Shown: positions 1 through 7,199 of the stretch, one piece after another
How the letters are laid out: every line of letters starts with the position of its first letter
How positions within the stretch are numbered: the first letter of the stretch is position 1
Source: QQUK01 sp913009765
GTDB lineage: Bacteria; Zixibacteria; MSB-5A5; GN15; FEB-12
DNA: 11,233 nucleotides
NCBI GenBank assembly: GCA_937900185.1
Contig: CALCCW010000183.1
Location: 1 to 11,233, forward strand
Direction of reading: 5' to 3'
Position numbers and translations under genes: made by a program
The notes under the pieces: model-generated
Told to the model about the DNA's origin: nothing
Database searches by the model: none
Seen by the model: only the letters and a program-made list of their open reading frames with translations

Positions 1-893
1 AACAGACTCTTGCCCAAAAAGCAGTAAACACCAAAGCGATAAAAAAACGAAAATTTAAAGTTATTGTTGATGCCGTCAATGGTGCAGGTTCTGAAGCTCT
101 CCCAAAACTATTAAAAAAACTTAATGTTGAAGTTATTGAAATAAATTGTAAAGGTGATGGTAATTTTGTGCATGAACCCGAACCGGTTGCCAAAAACCTA
201 ACACAGCTTTGCAAAGCAGTTAAAAAACATAAAGCAGATTTAGGTTTGGCATGCGACCCCGATGCCGACCGTTTGGCATTGGTTGACAACAACGGTATAG
301 CAATTGGTGAAGAACTCACTCTGACAATCGGAGTTATGGCGGTGCTTTTAAAAATGAAAGGCTCCACTGTAATCAATCTGTCGACTTCCAAAGTAACCGA
401 AGATATCGCTAAGTCGCTTGGCTCAAAAGTAATCTATGCAAAAGTAGGTGAAGCAAATGTTGTCGAGATGATGCAAAAGAAAAATGGTGTTATAGGCGGT
501 GAGGGCAACGGCGGAGTTATTTTTCCGTCTTTTCATGCCGGTAGAGATTCACTGATTGCGGCAGCCCTTACTTTAACTGTGTTAGCTGATAGAAAAACAA
601 CTCTTTCTGCTCTTGTTGAAACTTTTCCAAAGTATTATAATATAAAAGATAAAGCTCAGTTAAAAGACAAAGAGAAATTTCTGCTCAAACTCAAGCAATT
701 TGAAAAAGATTCTGTAGTTATTTTCGGAAAATCTAAAATTGACAGACGAGACGGGCTTCGGTTTGATTTTTCCGATGGATGGCTTCAATTAAGAACTTCA
801 AATACCGAGCCTATTTACCGTATAATTACAGAAACAAATTCACCAAAGTTAACAGCAAGTTTGACCGATAAAGTAAAAAAGTATTTTAAATAA
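1..893 (+). CDS. glmM: Phosphoglucosamine mutase, C-terminal two thirds (5' end outside window)
   Basis: Likely interconverts glucosamine-6-phosphate and glucosamine-1-phosphate in the cytoplasm, on the way to UDP-GlcNAc. The frame is open from base 3 and gives 296 visible residues before TAA. Family members are about 450 residues, so the N-terminal domain with the phosphoserine is missing. Seen: the domain II start VDAVNGAGS (about 69-95), the metal-binding loop DPDADR (255-272), the sugar-binding loop GGEGNGG (495-515), and the C-terminal phosphate-binding loop RTSNTEP (792-812). GGEGNGG is the form I associate with archaeal-like mutases; classical bacterial GlmM has a GEQSGH-type loop. A GTG at 168 is internal, not the start, because homology continues upstream of it. 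The neighbouring glmS, 12 bp downstream, favours GlmM over phosphomannomutase or phosphoglucomutase, but sequence alone does not fully settle substrate specificity. Confidence 0.88.
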   Translation, partial: QTLAQKAVNTKAIKKRKFKVIVDAVNGAGSEALPKLLKKLNVEVIEINCKGDGNFVHEPEPVAKNLTQLCKAVKKHKADLGLACDPDADRLALVDNNGIAIGEELTLTIGVMAVLLKMKGSTVINLSTSKVTEDIAKSLGSKVIYAKVGEANVVEMMQKKNGVIGGEGNGGVIFPSFHAGRDSLIAAALTLTVLADRKTTLSALVETFPKYYNIKDKAQLKDKEKFLLKLKQFEKDSVVIFGKSKIDRRDGLRFDFSDGWLQLRTSNTEPIYRIITETNSPKLTASLTDKVKKYFK

Positions 894-905
894 GGTATAT
901 ACATT

Positions 906-2732
906 ATGTGTGGAATAGTCGGATATGTTGGTCATAAACAGGCAAAACCGATTTTGCTTAAAGGTATCAAAAGGCTTGAATATCGCGGATATGACTCTGC
1001 CGGAATTGCTCTGCTTGCTGAAAACGGTCTGTATGTAACCAAAGCTGCAGGAAAAATTGTTGAACTTGAAAAACTTCTTATCAACAACAATACCGATAGT
1101 ACTCATGGTATAGCTCATACAAGATGGGCGACTCATGGTGAACCAAACAAATTAAATGCACATCCGCATACCGATACAACCGAAGATATTGCAATTGTAC
1201 ACAATGGTATTATTGAAAATTATAGAACACTAAAATCATTTTTGGTTGCCAAAGGATACCCAATAAAAACCGAAACCGATACTGAAGTTCTTGCTCAACT
1301 CATTCGTTTTAGTTATAAGGGAGACCTTACCGAAGCAGTCCGTGAAGCCTTGACACAAGTAGAGGGTACCTACGGGATAGCAGTTATTTCATCGGCACAT
1401 CCCAATGTAATTATCGCCGCCCGCATGGGATCGCCGCTTATTATTGGTGATGGTGATGGTGAGAATTTTGTTGCATCCGATGTCTCGGCTATTTTAGACT
1501 CTACTAACCGAGTAGTCTATCTTGATGATGGTGAAATTGCAACTGTCACACCCGAAGATTACAAAATTACCACAATTCAAAATGTTAAAATATCCCCGCA
1601 AATTAAAGAAATAGGCTGGTCGCTTGATGAAATTGAAAAAGGTGGTTTTGATCATTTTATGCTCAAAGAAATTTATGAACAGCCAACTACTTTACGCAAT
1701 GCTATTCGGGGGCGGTTAAATTATGAAGAGGGTATTCCTCGTTTAAATGGTTTTAATTTACAATATGAAGAACTTCGTGAAATTAAAAGAGTTCTTATAA
1801 CTGCGTGCGGAACCTCGTATTACGCAGGGCTTATTGGTGAATATCTCCTTGAAGAAATGGCACGTATTCCATGTGAAGTAGAATATGCATCCGAACTTCG
1901 TTATCGTTCTCCTGTTTTTGAAGAAAACTCTGTCTTACTCTCTATCAGTCAATCAGGTGAGACTGCTGATACTTTGGCAGCTATGAAAGAAGCACAAAAA
2001 CAGGGTGTTACTTCATTAGGGCTTGTGAATGTCGTCGGTTCTACTATTGCCAGAGAATCAGACGGTGGAGTGTATTTACATGCAGGACCGGAGATTGGAG
2101 TCGCATCTACAAAAGCATTTACCTCGCAAGTGATGGTTCTTTCTTTGGTGACTACTCTTTTAGGACGTATGCGTCAGATGTCGGTGCAAGCCGGTCAGGA
2201 AGTTATTGAATATATACAAAATATTCCAAATCAAGTAGAAACTATTTTAGGACATAATGAACAAATAAAAGAGATAGCCGCAGAATATTATAAAAAAGAT
2301 AATTTTTTGTACCTTGGTCGCGGTATCAATTTTCCGGTCGCTTTAGAGGGTGCCTTAAAGCTCAAAGAGATTTCATATATCCATGCCGAAGGATACCCGG
2401 CTGCTGAAATGAAACATGGTCCGATAGCTTTAATCGATGAAAATATGCCGGTTGTGGTTATTGCTTTAAAAGATCCTGTCTATGATAAAGTTATGTCAAA
2501 CATTGCCGAAGTTCGCTCCCGCAATGGAAATGTAATTGCGATTGCCACCGAAGGTGACACCGAAATTGCCGAAAAAGTCAATCACGTTATTTATATTCCA
2601 AAAACATACCGTTTACTGACTCCTCTGCTTTCTATTATACCACTGCAGTTGCTGGCATATCATATTGCGGTAATGCGAGGATGTCATGTTGACCAACCAC
2701 GCAACTTGGCAAAATCTGTCACAGTAGAATAA
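906..2732 (+). CDS. glmS: Glutamine--fructose-6-phosphate aminotransferase (isomerizing)
   Basis: Cytoplasmic enzyme making glucosamine-6-phosphate from fructose-6-phosphate and glutamine, the committed step to UDP-GlcNAc. It has 608 residues, essentially the length of E. coli GlmS (609). The N-terminal class II glutaminase domain (1 to about 240) begins MCGIVGYVG with nucleophile Cys2, followed by RWATHG (73-78) and HNG (99-101). Two SIS sugar-isomerase domains follow (about 290-425 and 460-600): CGTS (301-304), SQSGET (348-353), KLKE (485-488), KHGP (503-506), and the conserved C-terminus NLAKSVTVE with Lys603. All catalytic positions I can check are present. Start: ATG 906, which places the required Cys second, with a weak AAGG (892-895) overlapping the glmM stop. 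Spacing suggests one transcript with glmM. No glmS ribozyme is possible in the 12-bp gap. Two terminator-like hairpins follow. Confidence 0.98.
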   Translation: MCGIVGYVGHKQAKPILLKGIKRLEYRGYDSAGIALLAENGLYVTKAAGKIVELEKLLINNNTDSTHGIAHTRWATHGEPNKLNAHPHTDTTEDIAIVHNGIIENYRTLKSFLVAKGYPIKTETDTEVLAQLIRFSYKGDLTEAVREALTQVEGTYGIAVISSAHPNVIIAARMGSPLIIGDGDGENFVASDVSAILDSTNRVVYLDDGEIATVTPEDYKITTIQNVKISPQIKEIGWSLDEIEKGGFDHFMLKEIYEQPTTLRNAIRGRLNYEEGIPRLNGFNLQYEELREIKRVLITACGTSYYAGLIGEYLLEEMARIPCEVEYASELRYRSPVFEENSVLLSISQSGETADTLAAMKEAQKQGVTSLGLVNVVGSTIARESDGGVYLHAGPEIGVASTKAFTSQVMVLSLVTTLLGRMRQMSVQAGQEVIEYIQNIPNQVETILGHNEQIKEIAAEYYKKDNFLYLGRGINFPVALEGALKLKEISYIHAEGYPAAEMKHGPIALIDENMPVVVIALKDPVYDKVMSNIAEVRSRNGNVIAIATEGDTEIAEKVNHVIYIPKTYRLLTPLLSIIPLQLLAYHIAVMRGCHVDQPRNLAKSVTVE

Positions 2733-2756
2733 AGAGAGTTTATCCGTTTAGGCGGA

Positions 2757-2844
2757 GTCAAAGAGCTTCTAAATAGACATTCTCTTGACACGGTACAGTA
2801 TTAAAATAGTAGGTCAAGAGACCCCTGCGGTCTTGACTTTTTTT
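2757..2844 (+). terminator. Terminator-like hairpin with T7 tract after glmS, with attenuator-like upstream arms
   Basis: The main stem pairs GTCAAG + ACC (2813-2818, 2821-2823) with GGTCTTGAC (2829-2837), with a 2-nt bulge and a 5-nt loop. Seven T follow (2838-2844). This is the expected intrinsic terminator about 80 bp after the glmS stop. Two upstream segments can also pair: GTCAAAGAG (2757-2765) with CTCTTGAC (2782-2789), and that same CTCTTGAC with GTCAAGAG (2813-2820). The last pairing would exclude the terminator stem. No + strand gene follows, so a regulatory switch is unlikely to control a downstream gene. Confidence 0.6.
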
Positions 2845-2990
2845 CTGCCCCTTGTCCCAGCTTTCAAATAGTAGGGCGGAACCCAACGAGCTTCAAAGCT
2901 CTTTAGCGGTTCCGCCATTTTTTATATAGAACAGTAGGTCGCGGTTCCGTTGGTTTGAAATCGTTAGATTTCAAAGTCGAGAAACCCGAC
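2805..2990. repeat. Three tandem hairpin units, 62-63 bp period, header AAYAGTAGGKC
   Basis: An 11-base header occurs three times: AATAGTAGGTC (2805-2815), AATAGTAGGGC (2867-2877) and AACAGTAGGTC (2930-2940), with start-to-start distances of 62 and 63 bp. In each unit the last bases of the header begin a hairpin whose sequence differs from unit to unit but keeps pairing. The third unit pairs GTCG.GGTT (from 2938) with AACCCGAC (2983-2990). It also contains a perfect inner stem TTTGAAATC/GATTTCAAA (2954-2962 / 2967-2975). The array fills the gap between convergent glmS and the DUF2207 gene. It is not CRISPR: the repeat is far too short and the spacers are self-complementary. Confidence 0.6.
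2875..2923 (+). terminator. Second terminator-like hairpin with T6 tract
   Basis: A perfect 9-bp stem, GGCGGAACC (2875-2883) with GGTTCCGCC (2908-2916), encloses a smaller hairpin GAGCTT/AAGCTC (2888-2893 / 2896-2901). It is followed by ATTTTTT ending at 2923. It could back up the glmS terminator, but it is also the middle unit of a three-unit repeat array and may be a repeat first and a terminator second. Confidence 0.45.
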
Positions 2991-3018
2991 AAAATATAGC
3001 TGACTTGAATATATATCC

Positions 3019-4755
3019 CTACCAACTACCGCCTCCACCACCACCGCCGCCACCGCCGGAGAATCCACCTCCACCTCCCGATGTTCCCGAACTGCGAGGG
3101 GCTGAAAATGTTGCCGTCGATAGATGCGATGTTGTTGCCGTAATAGCCTGTGAGAATGCAACAGGATGAAAATACATCATCCCATGAGTACCAACATACC
3201 AATTTGGCAAATTCTGTTCAATACCTACAAATGCTTTTGCCCAACTGTCAACTACATCTAAGGCAATAGCGTAAGGGAGATATTTACTAAAAAGCTCTTT
3301 GTCCTGCATTCGTTCAAGTTTATCTTTTTCGGCTCGTTCCAAAAATTCCTGAAAACCGAGTACGTCTGAAAGAGCCAAGGCACCTTTTTTAGTTTTAGCG
3401 GGCATAGCTTTTGAAAAAAGGAAAAAAGGTAAAGCTGTGAGAATACTCGCTACAATTGGTTTAATTGGCGAATTTTGTGGAGCAGTCACTAGTAGTATAA
3501 CGACAGTAAAGACAAGAGTTACTACTCCATACCCAACATACCTACCGATTGTTGATTTAGGTGATGTTGTAAAATATTTATGCTCAACCAGTTGTCTAAA
3601 AATCGCTTTGGATAATTTTGGAAGATAGGTATAGAACTTATTTTTCAATTCAGAAATCATAACAACTGTTTTCCCATCCTGAAACAGACCAACCATCAGC
3701 CATCGTTCAAACTCTGTCAGTTCATCCAACTCCGCTTTGAGAGCAGTTAATTTGTAATCTTTATTTGTAAAAACGAGAATCTTTTCTTCGGTCTCTTCAA
3801 TTTTAATATACCCCTTGACCGCCAAGCCAATCATACTTGCTGATATATCTTTTGGGTCAAGAGTTTCGTCAATAAGTGTCCCTACTTCAGCAGGAGTAAG
3901 CTCTCTATCGCCAATTTTTGGAGGGCTGTATTGAACAGTGATAGCCCGACCGGTCTTAGGGTCTCGTCCTTTTTTTCTCCAATAAGAAATCATAAAAAGA
4001 AGTGAAAATATCGGAAGAACAAAACCCCAGTTCTCTTTAATATTAATCGACATGAGAAATTTGTCCATCTCAGACGGCTCGGCAACAATACCCTTATCAA
4101 ATGAATATGCGATTGTAAAGCCTTTGTATGAATCTAAACTTGTCGTAGTCTGAAACTTGCCACCATTTGAAGTTGGTTCAAAAATACATTCCGAACCGCT
4201 GGCACCATAACCTCCTGTGTAACAGGCATAGTCGTAATTCTGAATTTTGGTTGACGAGTTAAGTGTTACAGTTGCTGTTACATGTTCAATCTCGGCATCC
4301 CAGGAGTTTCCGGTCACATTCCAATAAAGTTCATCTTTATCATCGAAATACAGTAAACCATTTGTTACTTTGTACTTAATAACATAAGTCTGCTCACCGT
4401 CTACATATCTATCAGCACTACCGATACGGATATTCACGACATTTCCCATCTTACTGACTTTACTTCCAAGATGAGAACCATTACCATCGGTGACAGAAAG
4501 AACTTCAATAGGCATATATACAGCATTGCCCAACTCATCTTCATACCGATAGGGAATCTCACGATAGATGCCGTGTTTCTTCCTATGGAATTCAACGTCG
4601 ATAGTTTCTGTTACGGCGAAAGAACCGTCTTCATCAATGACAATACCGGCATCAAAATTTGTAATCGTAAAATTCTGAGCCGAACTTTCAGAAACGGTAA
4701 AGAGAAAGAGTAGAAGTATTGTGGAAATAAATATTTTTATCTGTTGTCTTTTCAT
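3019..4755 (-). CDS. DUF2207 family membrane protein with Gly-rich C-terminus
   Basis: A 578-residue predicted envelope protein of unknown biochemical function, matching the DUF2207 family by architecture. It has a signal peptide (1 to about 26, hydrophobic 7-20, likely cleavage after SSA). An extracytoplasmic beta-rich domain follows (about 30-225), including GIYREIPYRY (62-71) and LYWNVTGNSWD (143-153). There is a membrane segment at about 243-259, then the cytoplasmic GRDPKTGR motif (263-270) and LTPAEVGTLIDE (286-297). A pair of membrane segments lies at about 405-424 and 431-449, then a helical region, LGFQEFLERAEKDKLE (466-481), and YLPYAIALDVVDSWAKAF (492-509). It ends in a low-complexity tail of five and ten glycines and SW. 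These features are typical of the family. It lies 9 bp after lemA with a strong G-rich ribosome site (GGGGG, 4760-4764 on the - strand), so the two are surely co-transcribed. A role in envelope maintenance or stress is inference only. Confidence 0.9.
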   Translation of the reverse strand: MKRQQIKIFISTILLLFLFTVSESSAQNFTITNFDAGIVIDEDGSFAVTETIDVEFHRKKHGIYREIPYRYEDELGNAVYMPIEVLSVTDGNGSHLGSKVSKMGNVVNIRIGSADRYVDGEQTYVIKYKVTNGLLYFDDKDELYWNVTGNSWDAEIEHVTATVTLNSSTKIQNYDYACYTGGYGASGSECIFEPTSNGGKFQTTTSLDSYKGFTIAYSFDKGIVAEPSEMDKFLMSINIKENWGFVLPIFSLLFMISYWRKKGRDPKTGRAITVQYSPPKIGDRELTPAEVGTLIDETLDPKDISASMIGLAVKGYIKIEETEEKILVFTNKDYKLTALKAELDELTEFERWLMVGLFQDGKTVVMISELKNKFYTYLPKLSKAIFRQLVEHKYFTTSPKSTIGRYVGYGVVTLVFTVVILLVTAPQNSPIKPIVASILTALPFFLFSKAMPAKTKKGALALSDVLGFQEFLERAEKDKLERMQDKELFSKYLPYAIALDVVDSWAKAFVGIEQNLPNWYVGTHGMMYFHPVAFSQAITATTSHLSTATFSAPRSSGTSGGGGGFSGGGGGGGGGGSW

Positions 4756-4764
4756 GATGCCCCC

Positions 4765-5322
4765 CTATGAAAAGTCAGGCTTAATAGGTTTTCGTTCGTC
4801 CGGAGATTCGATTTCGAAAAATTCTTTTTTGACAAAATGAAACATCGATGCGACAATTGCTGAGGGAAATGTCTCTGTCTTAATATTATAATCTCTGACA
4901 ATCGCGTTATAATATCGACGAGCAGATTCTATATCGCCTTCAATATCCTTGAGCTGTCTTTGCAAATCCATAAAATTTGTGTTTGCTTTGAGGTCCGGGT
5001 ATGCCTCAGAAACAGCAAAAAGAGATTTCAAAGTTCCTGTCAGCATATTGTTGCCCGCTGCCATCTGTTCGGGAGTGCCGGCATTCATTGCTTGAGAGCG
5101 TGCTTGAGTTACTTTTTCAAACAAATCCTTTTCATGCGAGGCGTAGCCTTTGACGGTTTCAACTAAAGCGGGTATAAGGTTGTATCGCTTTTTGAGCTGC
5201 ACATCAATGTCCGACCATGACGACTCTGTTGAAGTGCGAAGCTTTACCAAGCTGTTATAAATCCCGATAGCAAAAATCGCAAATGCGACAATCAATCCTA
5301 TGAAAATTAAAAATGGCATCAT
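4765..5322 (-). CDS. lemA: LemA family protein
   Basis: A 185-residue protein with one N-terminal membrane segment (about 3-22), followed by a long helical, mostly polar domain. The family signature is clear: YNSLVKLR (22-29), SSWSDIDVQLKKRYNLIPAL (34-53), VETVKGYASHE (54-64), then AYPDLKANTNFMDLQRQLKD (107-126) and IESARRYYNAIVRDYN (131-146). Length is normal for LemA (about 180-200). Family members are anchored in the inner membrane by the N-terminus; molecular function is not established. AGGAG (5329-5333 on the - strand) sits 6 nt from the first ATG (5322) and 9 nt from a second adjacent ATG (5319), so either may be used. It is the first gene of a two-gene operon with the DUF2207 protein, a pairing seen in many bacteria. 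Confidence 0.95.
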   Translation of the reverse strand: MMPFLIFIGLIVAFAIFAIGIYNSLVKLRTSTESSWSDIDVQLKKRYNLIPALVETVKGYASHEKDLFEKVTQARSQAMNAGTPEQMAAGNNMLTGTLKSLFAVSEAYPDLKANTNFMDLQRQLKDIEGDIESARRYYNAIVRDYNIKTETFPSAIVASMFHFVKKEFFEIESPDERKPIKPDFS

Positions 5323-5388
5323 AATGAGCTCCTTTATATTGTAATTCGTTCTAATTCAATTTAAACTGTTTTTGTTCTTGATAGGGGT

Positions 5389-5417
5389 AACATGCGAATA
5401 AAGTTTTCACCAGTCAA
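5389..5417 (-). promoter_or_regulatory. Candidate promoter for lemA-DUF2207 operon
   Basis: On the - strand, TTGACT (5417 to 5412) and CATGTT (5394 to 5389) are separated by 17 bp, giving a leader of about 60 nt before lemA. The -35 match is good and the -10 match is poor (3 of 6). This assumes a sigma-70-like consensus that may not hold in this organism. Confidence 0.3.
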
Positions 5418-5420
5418 GTT

Positions 5421-5450
5421 TTGATATTTGTAGGTTGTATAATATATACT
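5421..5450 (+). promoter_or_regulatory. Candidate promoter for the lipoprotein gene
   Basis: TTGATA (5421-5426) and TATACT (5445-5450) are 18 bp apart, back to back with the candidate lemA promoter. An overlapping TATAAT is at 5438-5443. A competing possibility is TTGACA at 5505-5510, which would put transcription start at or next to the ATG at 5539, but it has no good -10. Confidence 0.35.
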
Positions 5451-5538
5451 ATGGAAATGGGAGTTTATTCAAGGGAAAATTAATCTATATAAAACCATTT
5501 TAATTTGACAAAATTATATTTAAATCGGTTATTGCAAT

Positions 5539-6567
5539 ATGAGCATAAGAACGAATTTAACAATTATTTTAATTTTTATTCTTACCACGTTAACAGGATG
5601 CGGTTCTTATTATTATACTACCCAAACACCTATGGAATTTTCAATAAATAAAGGCAGGATAGAAGTCAGTAGCGGTCTACTTGTTGATTATGGTGGGTTA
5701 TTTAATGACGATAGCTTTATAGATTATAATTCTCTCAATTTTACAGACTATGACTACTATGATTTTAACATAAAGTATATCATAGATAAAGAGATTCCTT
5801 ACTTTTATGAGTTGAAGATTGATTCGATAGCAGTTTATTTAAATAATTTTAGAGATACTGTTTTTGTAGATTGGAAAGATAACATTACTCATTCGTATAC
5901 TTATGGGCTTAATAAATATTTTCGGACAAGAATTGCACCTATCCCAATTCCTAAGGGAATTCAAAGAGATTATACCATTACATTTATAGTACAAATTTTT
6001 GAACCTGCTACAGGTGAATTGATAGAGAGTAGTAGAATTAGTTCAATTACATCAAAAGTGAAAAAGCACTATACAATAAACACACTTCCATGTTACACAC
6101 CTGACTATACAATGTACAAGGATGTTGCAACTCATTCAGGAAATTATAGGTTTCATCTTTCAAAGCTTTATTTTGATGAAAATAAACTAGAATATTTTCA
6201 GGAAATTATAGAAGATTCTTCATTTATATTTATGAATTTTGGATTATCATTTCAATCTTTGAGCTTAGATACATCTGATGTTGAAATTATTGTTGATTCA
6301 ATTTCTCTAATTCTTCATAACGATAATACTATCCCACTCAGATGGCTTGGGTTAGAAACTATAAAATCGTATGGACGTTTTTATACTCCTGTTTCAGCGT
6401 TGAAACTTCCAATATATCTAAATCCAAAAAGTAGAGTAAAACTTTACATGAATACTACCATTCAAAATAAGCTGACAAAACAGGTTCTTACTAAAGATTC
6501 ATTTTCAATACAATTAAAACCACATGCAAGATATTATGAATTCGATAAGGTGAAGCAAGTTCATTGA
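5539..6567 (+). CDS. Hypothetical lipoprotein, possibly two related halves
   Basis: Family not recognised. The 342-residue product starts with a lipoprotein signal: basic R4, hydrophobic 7-18, and lipobox LTGC with Cys21, so it should be lipidated and envelope-anchored. The mature part is rich in Tyr, Asp, Ile and Ser and has alternating hydrophobic residues that look beta-rich; there is no further membrane segment. By eye, residues about 75-178 and 229-333 resemble each other: KIDSIAVYLNN (93-103) against IVDSISLILHN (251-261), a Trp 10-11 residues after each of these, and ends KKHY against ARYY. This suggests an internal duplication, but the similarity is weak. No Shine-Dalgarno sequence precedes ATG 5539. 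The gene is visibly more AT-rich than its neighbours (sampled lines about 17-25% GC), which may mark transfer or relaxed selection. It seems to be transcribed alone. Confidence 0.8.
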   Translation: MSIRTNLTIILIFILTTLTGCGSYYYTTQTPMEFSINKGRIEVSSGLLVDYGGLFNDDSFIDYNSLNFTDYDYYDFNIKYIIDKEIPYFYELKIDSIAVYLNNFRDTVFVDWKDNITHSYTYGLNKYFRTRIAPIPIPKGIQRDYTITFIVQIFEPATGELIESSRISSITSKVKKHYTINTLPCYTPDYTMYKDVATHSGNYRFHLSKLYFDENKLEYFQEIIEDSSFIFMNFGLSFQSLSLDTSDVEIIVDSISLILHNDNTIPLRWLGLETIKSYGRFYTPVSALKLPIYLNPKSRVKLYMNTTIQNKLTKQVLTKDSFSIQLKPHARYYEFDKVKQVH

Positions 6568-6573
6568 GAAATT

Positions 6574-6605
6574 AAAAAAGGTCAGGGCTCAAAGAGACCT
6601 GACCT
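6574..6605 (-). terminator. Hairpin with T tract on the - strand; may also end the lipoprotein mRNA
   Basis: A perfect 8-bp stem pairs AGGTCAGG (6579-6586) with CCTGACCT (6598-6605). Six A at 6574-6579 become a T tract on the - strand, so the structure reads best as a terminator for transcripts of the crotonase remnant. On the + strand it follows the lipoprotein stop by 11 bp but has only TATAATAAT downstream, so any termination there would be weaker. Confidence 0.5.
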
Positions 6606-6615
6606 ATAATAATCT

Positions 6616-6642
6616 GGATTCCCAATCAAGTTGGGAATGACA
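6616..6642. repeat. Short inverted repeat ATTCCCAA/TTGGGAAT + GACA, copy 1
   Basis: An 8-bp perfect stem, ATTCCCAA (6618-6625) and TTGGGAAT (6631-6638), is followed by GACA. A near-identical copy (26 of 27 bases) lies at 7301-7327. The form ATTCCC-N-GGGAAT is like the Neisseria dRS3 element, with 9 rather than 8 central bases. That is a resemblance in shape, not proof of relationship. Confidence 0.7.
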
Positions 6643-6649
6643 TTATAAA

Positions 6650-6675
6650 CACCCTTCGACAAGCTCAGGGTGACA
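6650..6675. repeat. Short inverted repeat CACCCT/AGGGTG + ACA
   Basis: CACCCT (6650-6655) pairs with AGGGTG (6667-6672), followed by ACA, directly after the first ATTCCC/GGGAAT repeat. CCTTCGACAAGCTCAGG is a wording I know from dispersed intergenic repeats in many unrelated bacterial genomes. Confidence 0.6.
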
Positions 6676-6681
6676 ATTTAA

Positions 6682-7041
6682 TCAATGACCAGTGAATTTG
6701 GCTGGGCGTTTTTCTAAAAATGCTTCCATACCTTCATTTTTATCACCAGTACCACAACACTGAGCGAAGTTCGCTTTTTCCAAATCACAACCAGCGGTCA
6801 AGGTTCCATCAAGACCACGGTTGATTGATTCTTTACAAAGAGCAACTGCAATAGGTGCTTTCGAACAAATTTTCTGTGCCATTTTGATAGCAGAGTCCAT
6901 CAGTTCATCATGGGGATACACTTCATCAACTAAGCCAATCCGATGTGCTTCGGTGACATCGATAATGTCACCAGTAAATATTAACTGCATCGCTTTACCA
7001 CGACCGACCAAACGAGGCAGACGTCCTCGTCTGCCTTTATC
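6682..7041 (-). pseudogene. Enoyl-CoA hydratase (crotonase) remnant, C-terminal part only
   Basis: The intact enzyme would hydrate enoyl-CoA in fatty-acid or related CoA metabolism. What remains encodes roughly the last 110-115 of about 260 residues. Seen: RLPRLVGRGKAM (7023 down to 6988), then IFTGDIIDVTEAHRIGLVDE, SKAPIAVALCKESINRGLDG, and the C-terminal EGMEAFLEKRPAKFTGH. The N-terminal half, with the oxyanion-hole and CoA-binding segments, is absent. Homology stops at the RLPR codons (about 7023). Six unrelated codons then run to an in-frame TAA at 7042-7044. The TTG (7009-7011) within RLVGRG is not a credible start, and there is no ribosome site. I did not see the missing half elsewhere in 7045-7976. 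The junction lies in a perfect palindrome (7016-7035). A biological deletion is likeliest; an assembly chimera is possible. Confidence 0.8.
7016..7035. repeat. Palindrome GGCAGACG-TCCT-CGTCTGCC at the crotonase breakpoint
   Basis: A perfect 8-bp inverted repeat with a 4-base loop. The left arm is the coding sequence for RLP of the crotonase remnant read on the - strand; the right arm is its inverted copy just beyond the point where protein homology ends. Confidence 0.75.
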
Positions 7042-7153
7042 TTACAAAATCTCTACACATTCTTATCATTTTCACATCACACCGCATACTATGAATAACT
7101 TATTAAATGTTGAGAACATTCTATGCACAAAAACACTACAATAAATAATACCC

Positions 7154-7199
7154 AAAATGGCTTTAAGCCATTTTTTCAGGCAAAGCCATTTTGCCGTAA
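7154..7199. repeat. AAAATGGCTT/AAGCCATTTT palindrome and AAGCCATTTTGC motif
   Basis: AAAATGGCTT (7154-7163) and AAGCCATTTT (7165-7174) form an almost loopless palindrome. Just after it is AAGCCATTTTGCCGTAA (7183-7199), repeated with one change at 7438-7454. The inverse TGCCAAAATGGCTT is at 7911-7924, 53 bp before rnr. This is a short dispersed family of unknown role. Confidence 0.5.

Noticed and set aside
168..893. A 241-residue gene starting at GTG 168
   Set aside because: The same frame is open from base 3, and the mutase domain II motif VDAVNGAGS lies upstream of 168, so this is the interior of a gene cut by the window edge.
894..905. glmS ribozyme ahead of glmS
   Set aside because: Only 12 bp separate glmM and glmS, far too short for the ribozyme.
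2805..2990. CRISPR-like array
   Set aside because: Only three units, an 11-base repeat, self-complementary spacers, and no cas gene in the window.
2964..3161. A minus-strand frame rich in Val/Ala opposite the Gly-rich tail
   Set aside because: It is an alternative frame of the repetitive GGN codons at the end of the DUF2207 gene; the DUF2207 frame matches its family along the whole length.
6821..7144. A 107-residue plus-strand reading frame
   Set aside because: It is antisense to the crotonase remnant, whose protein motifs are unmistakable, and then runs into non-coding repeats.
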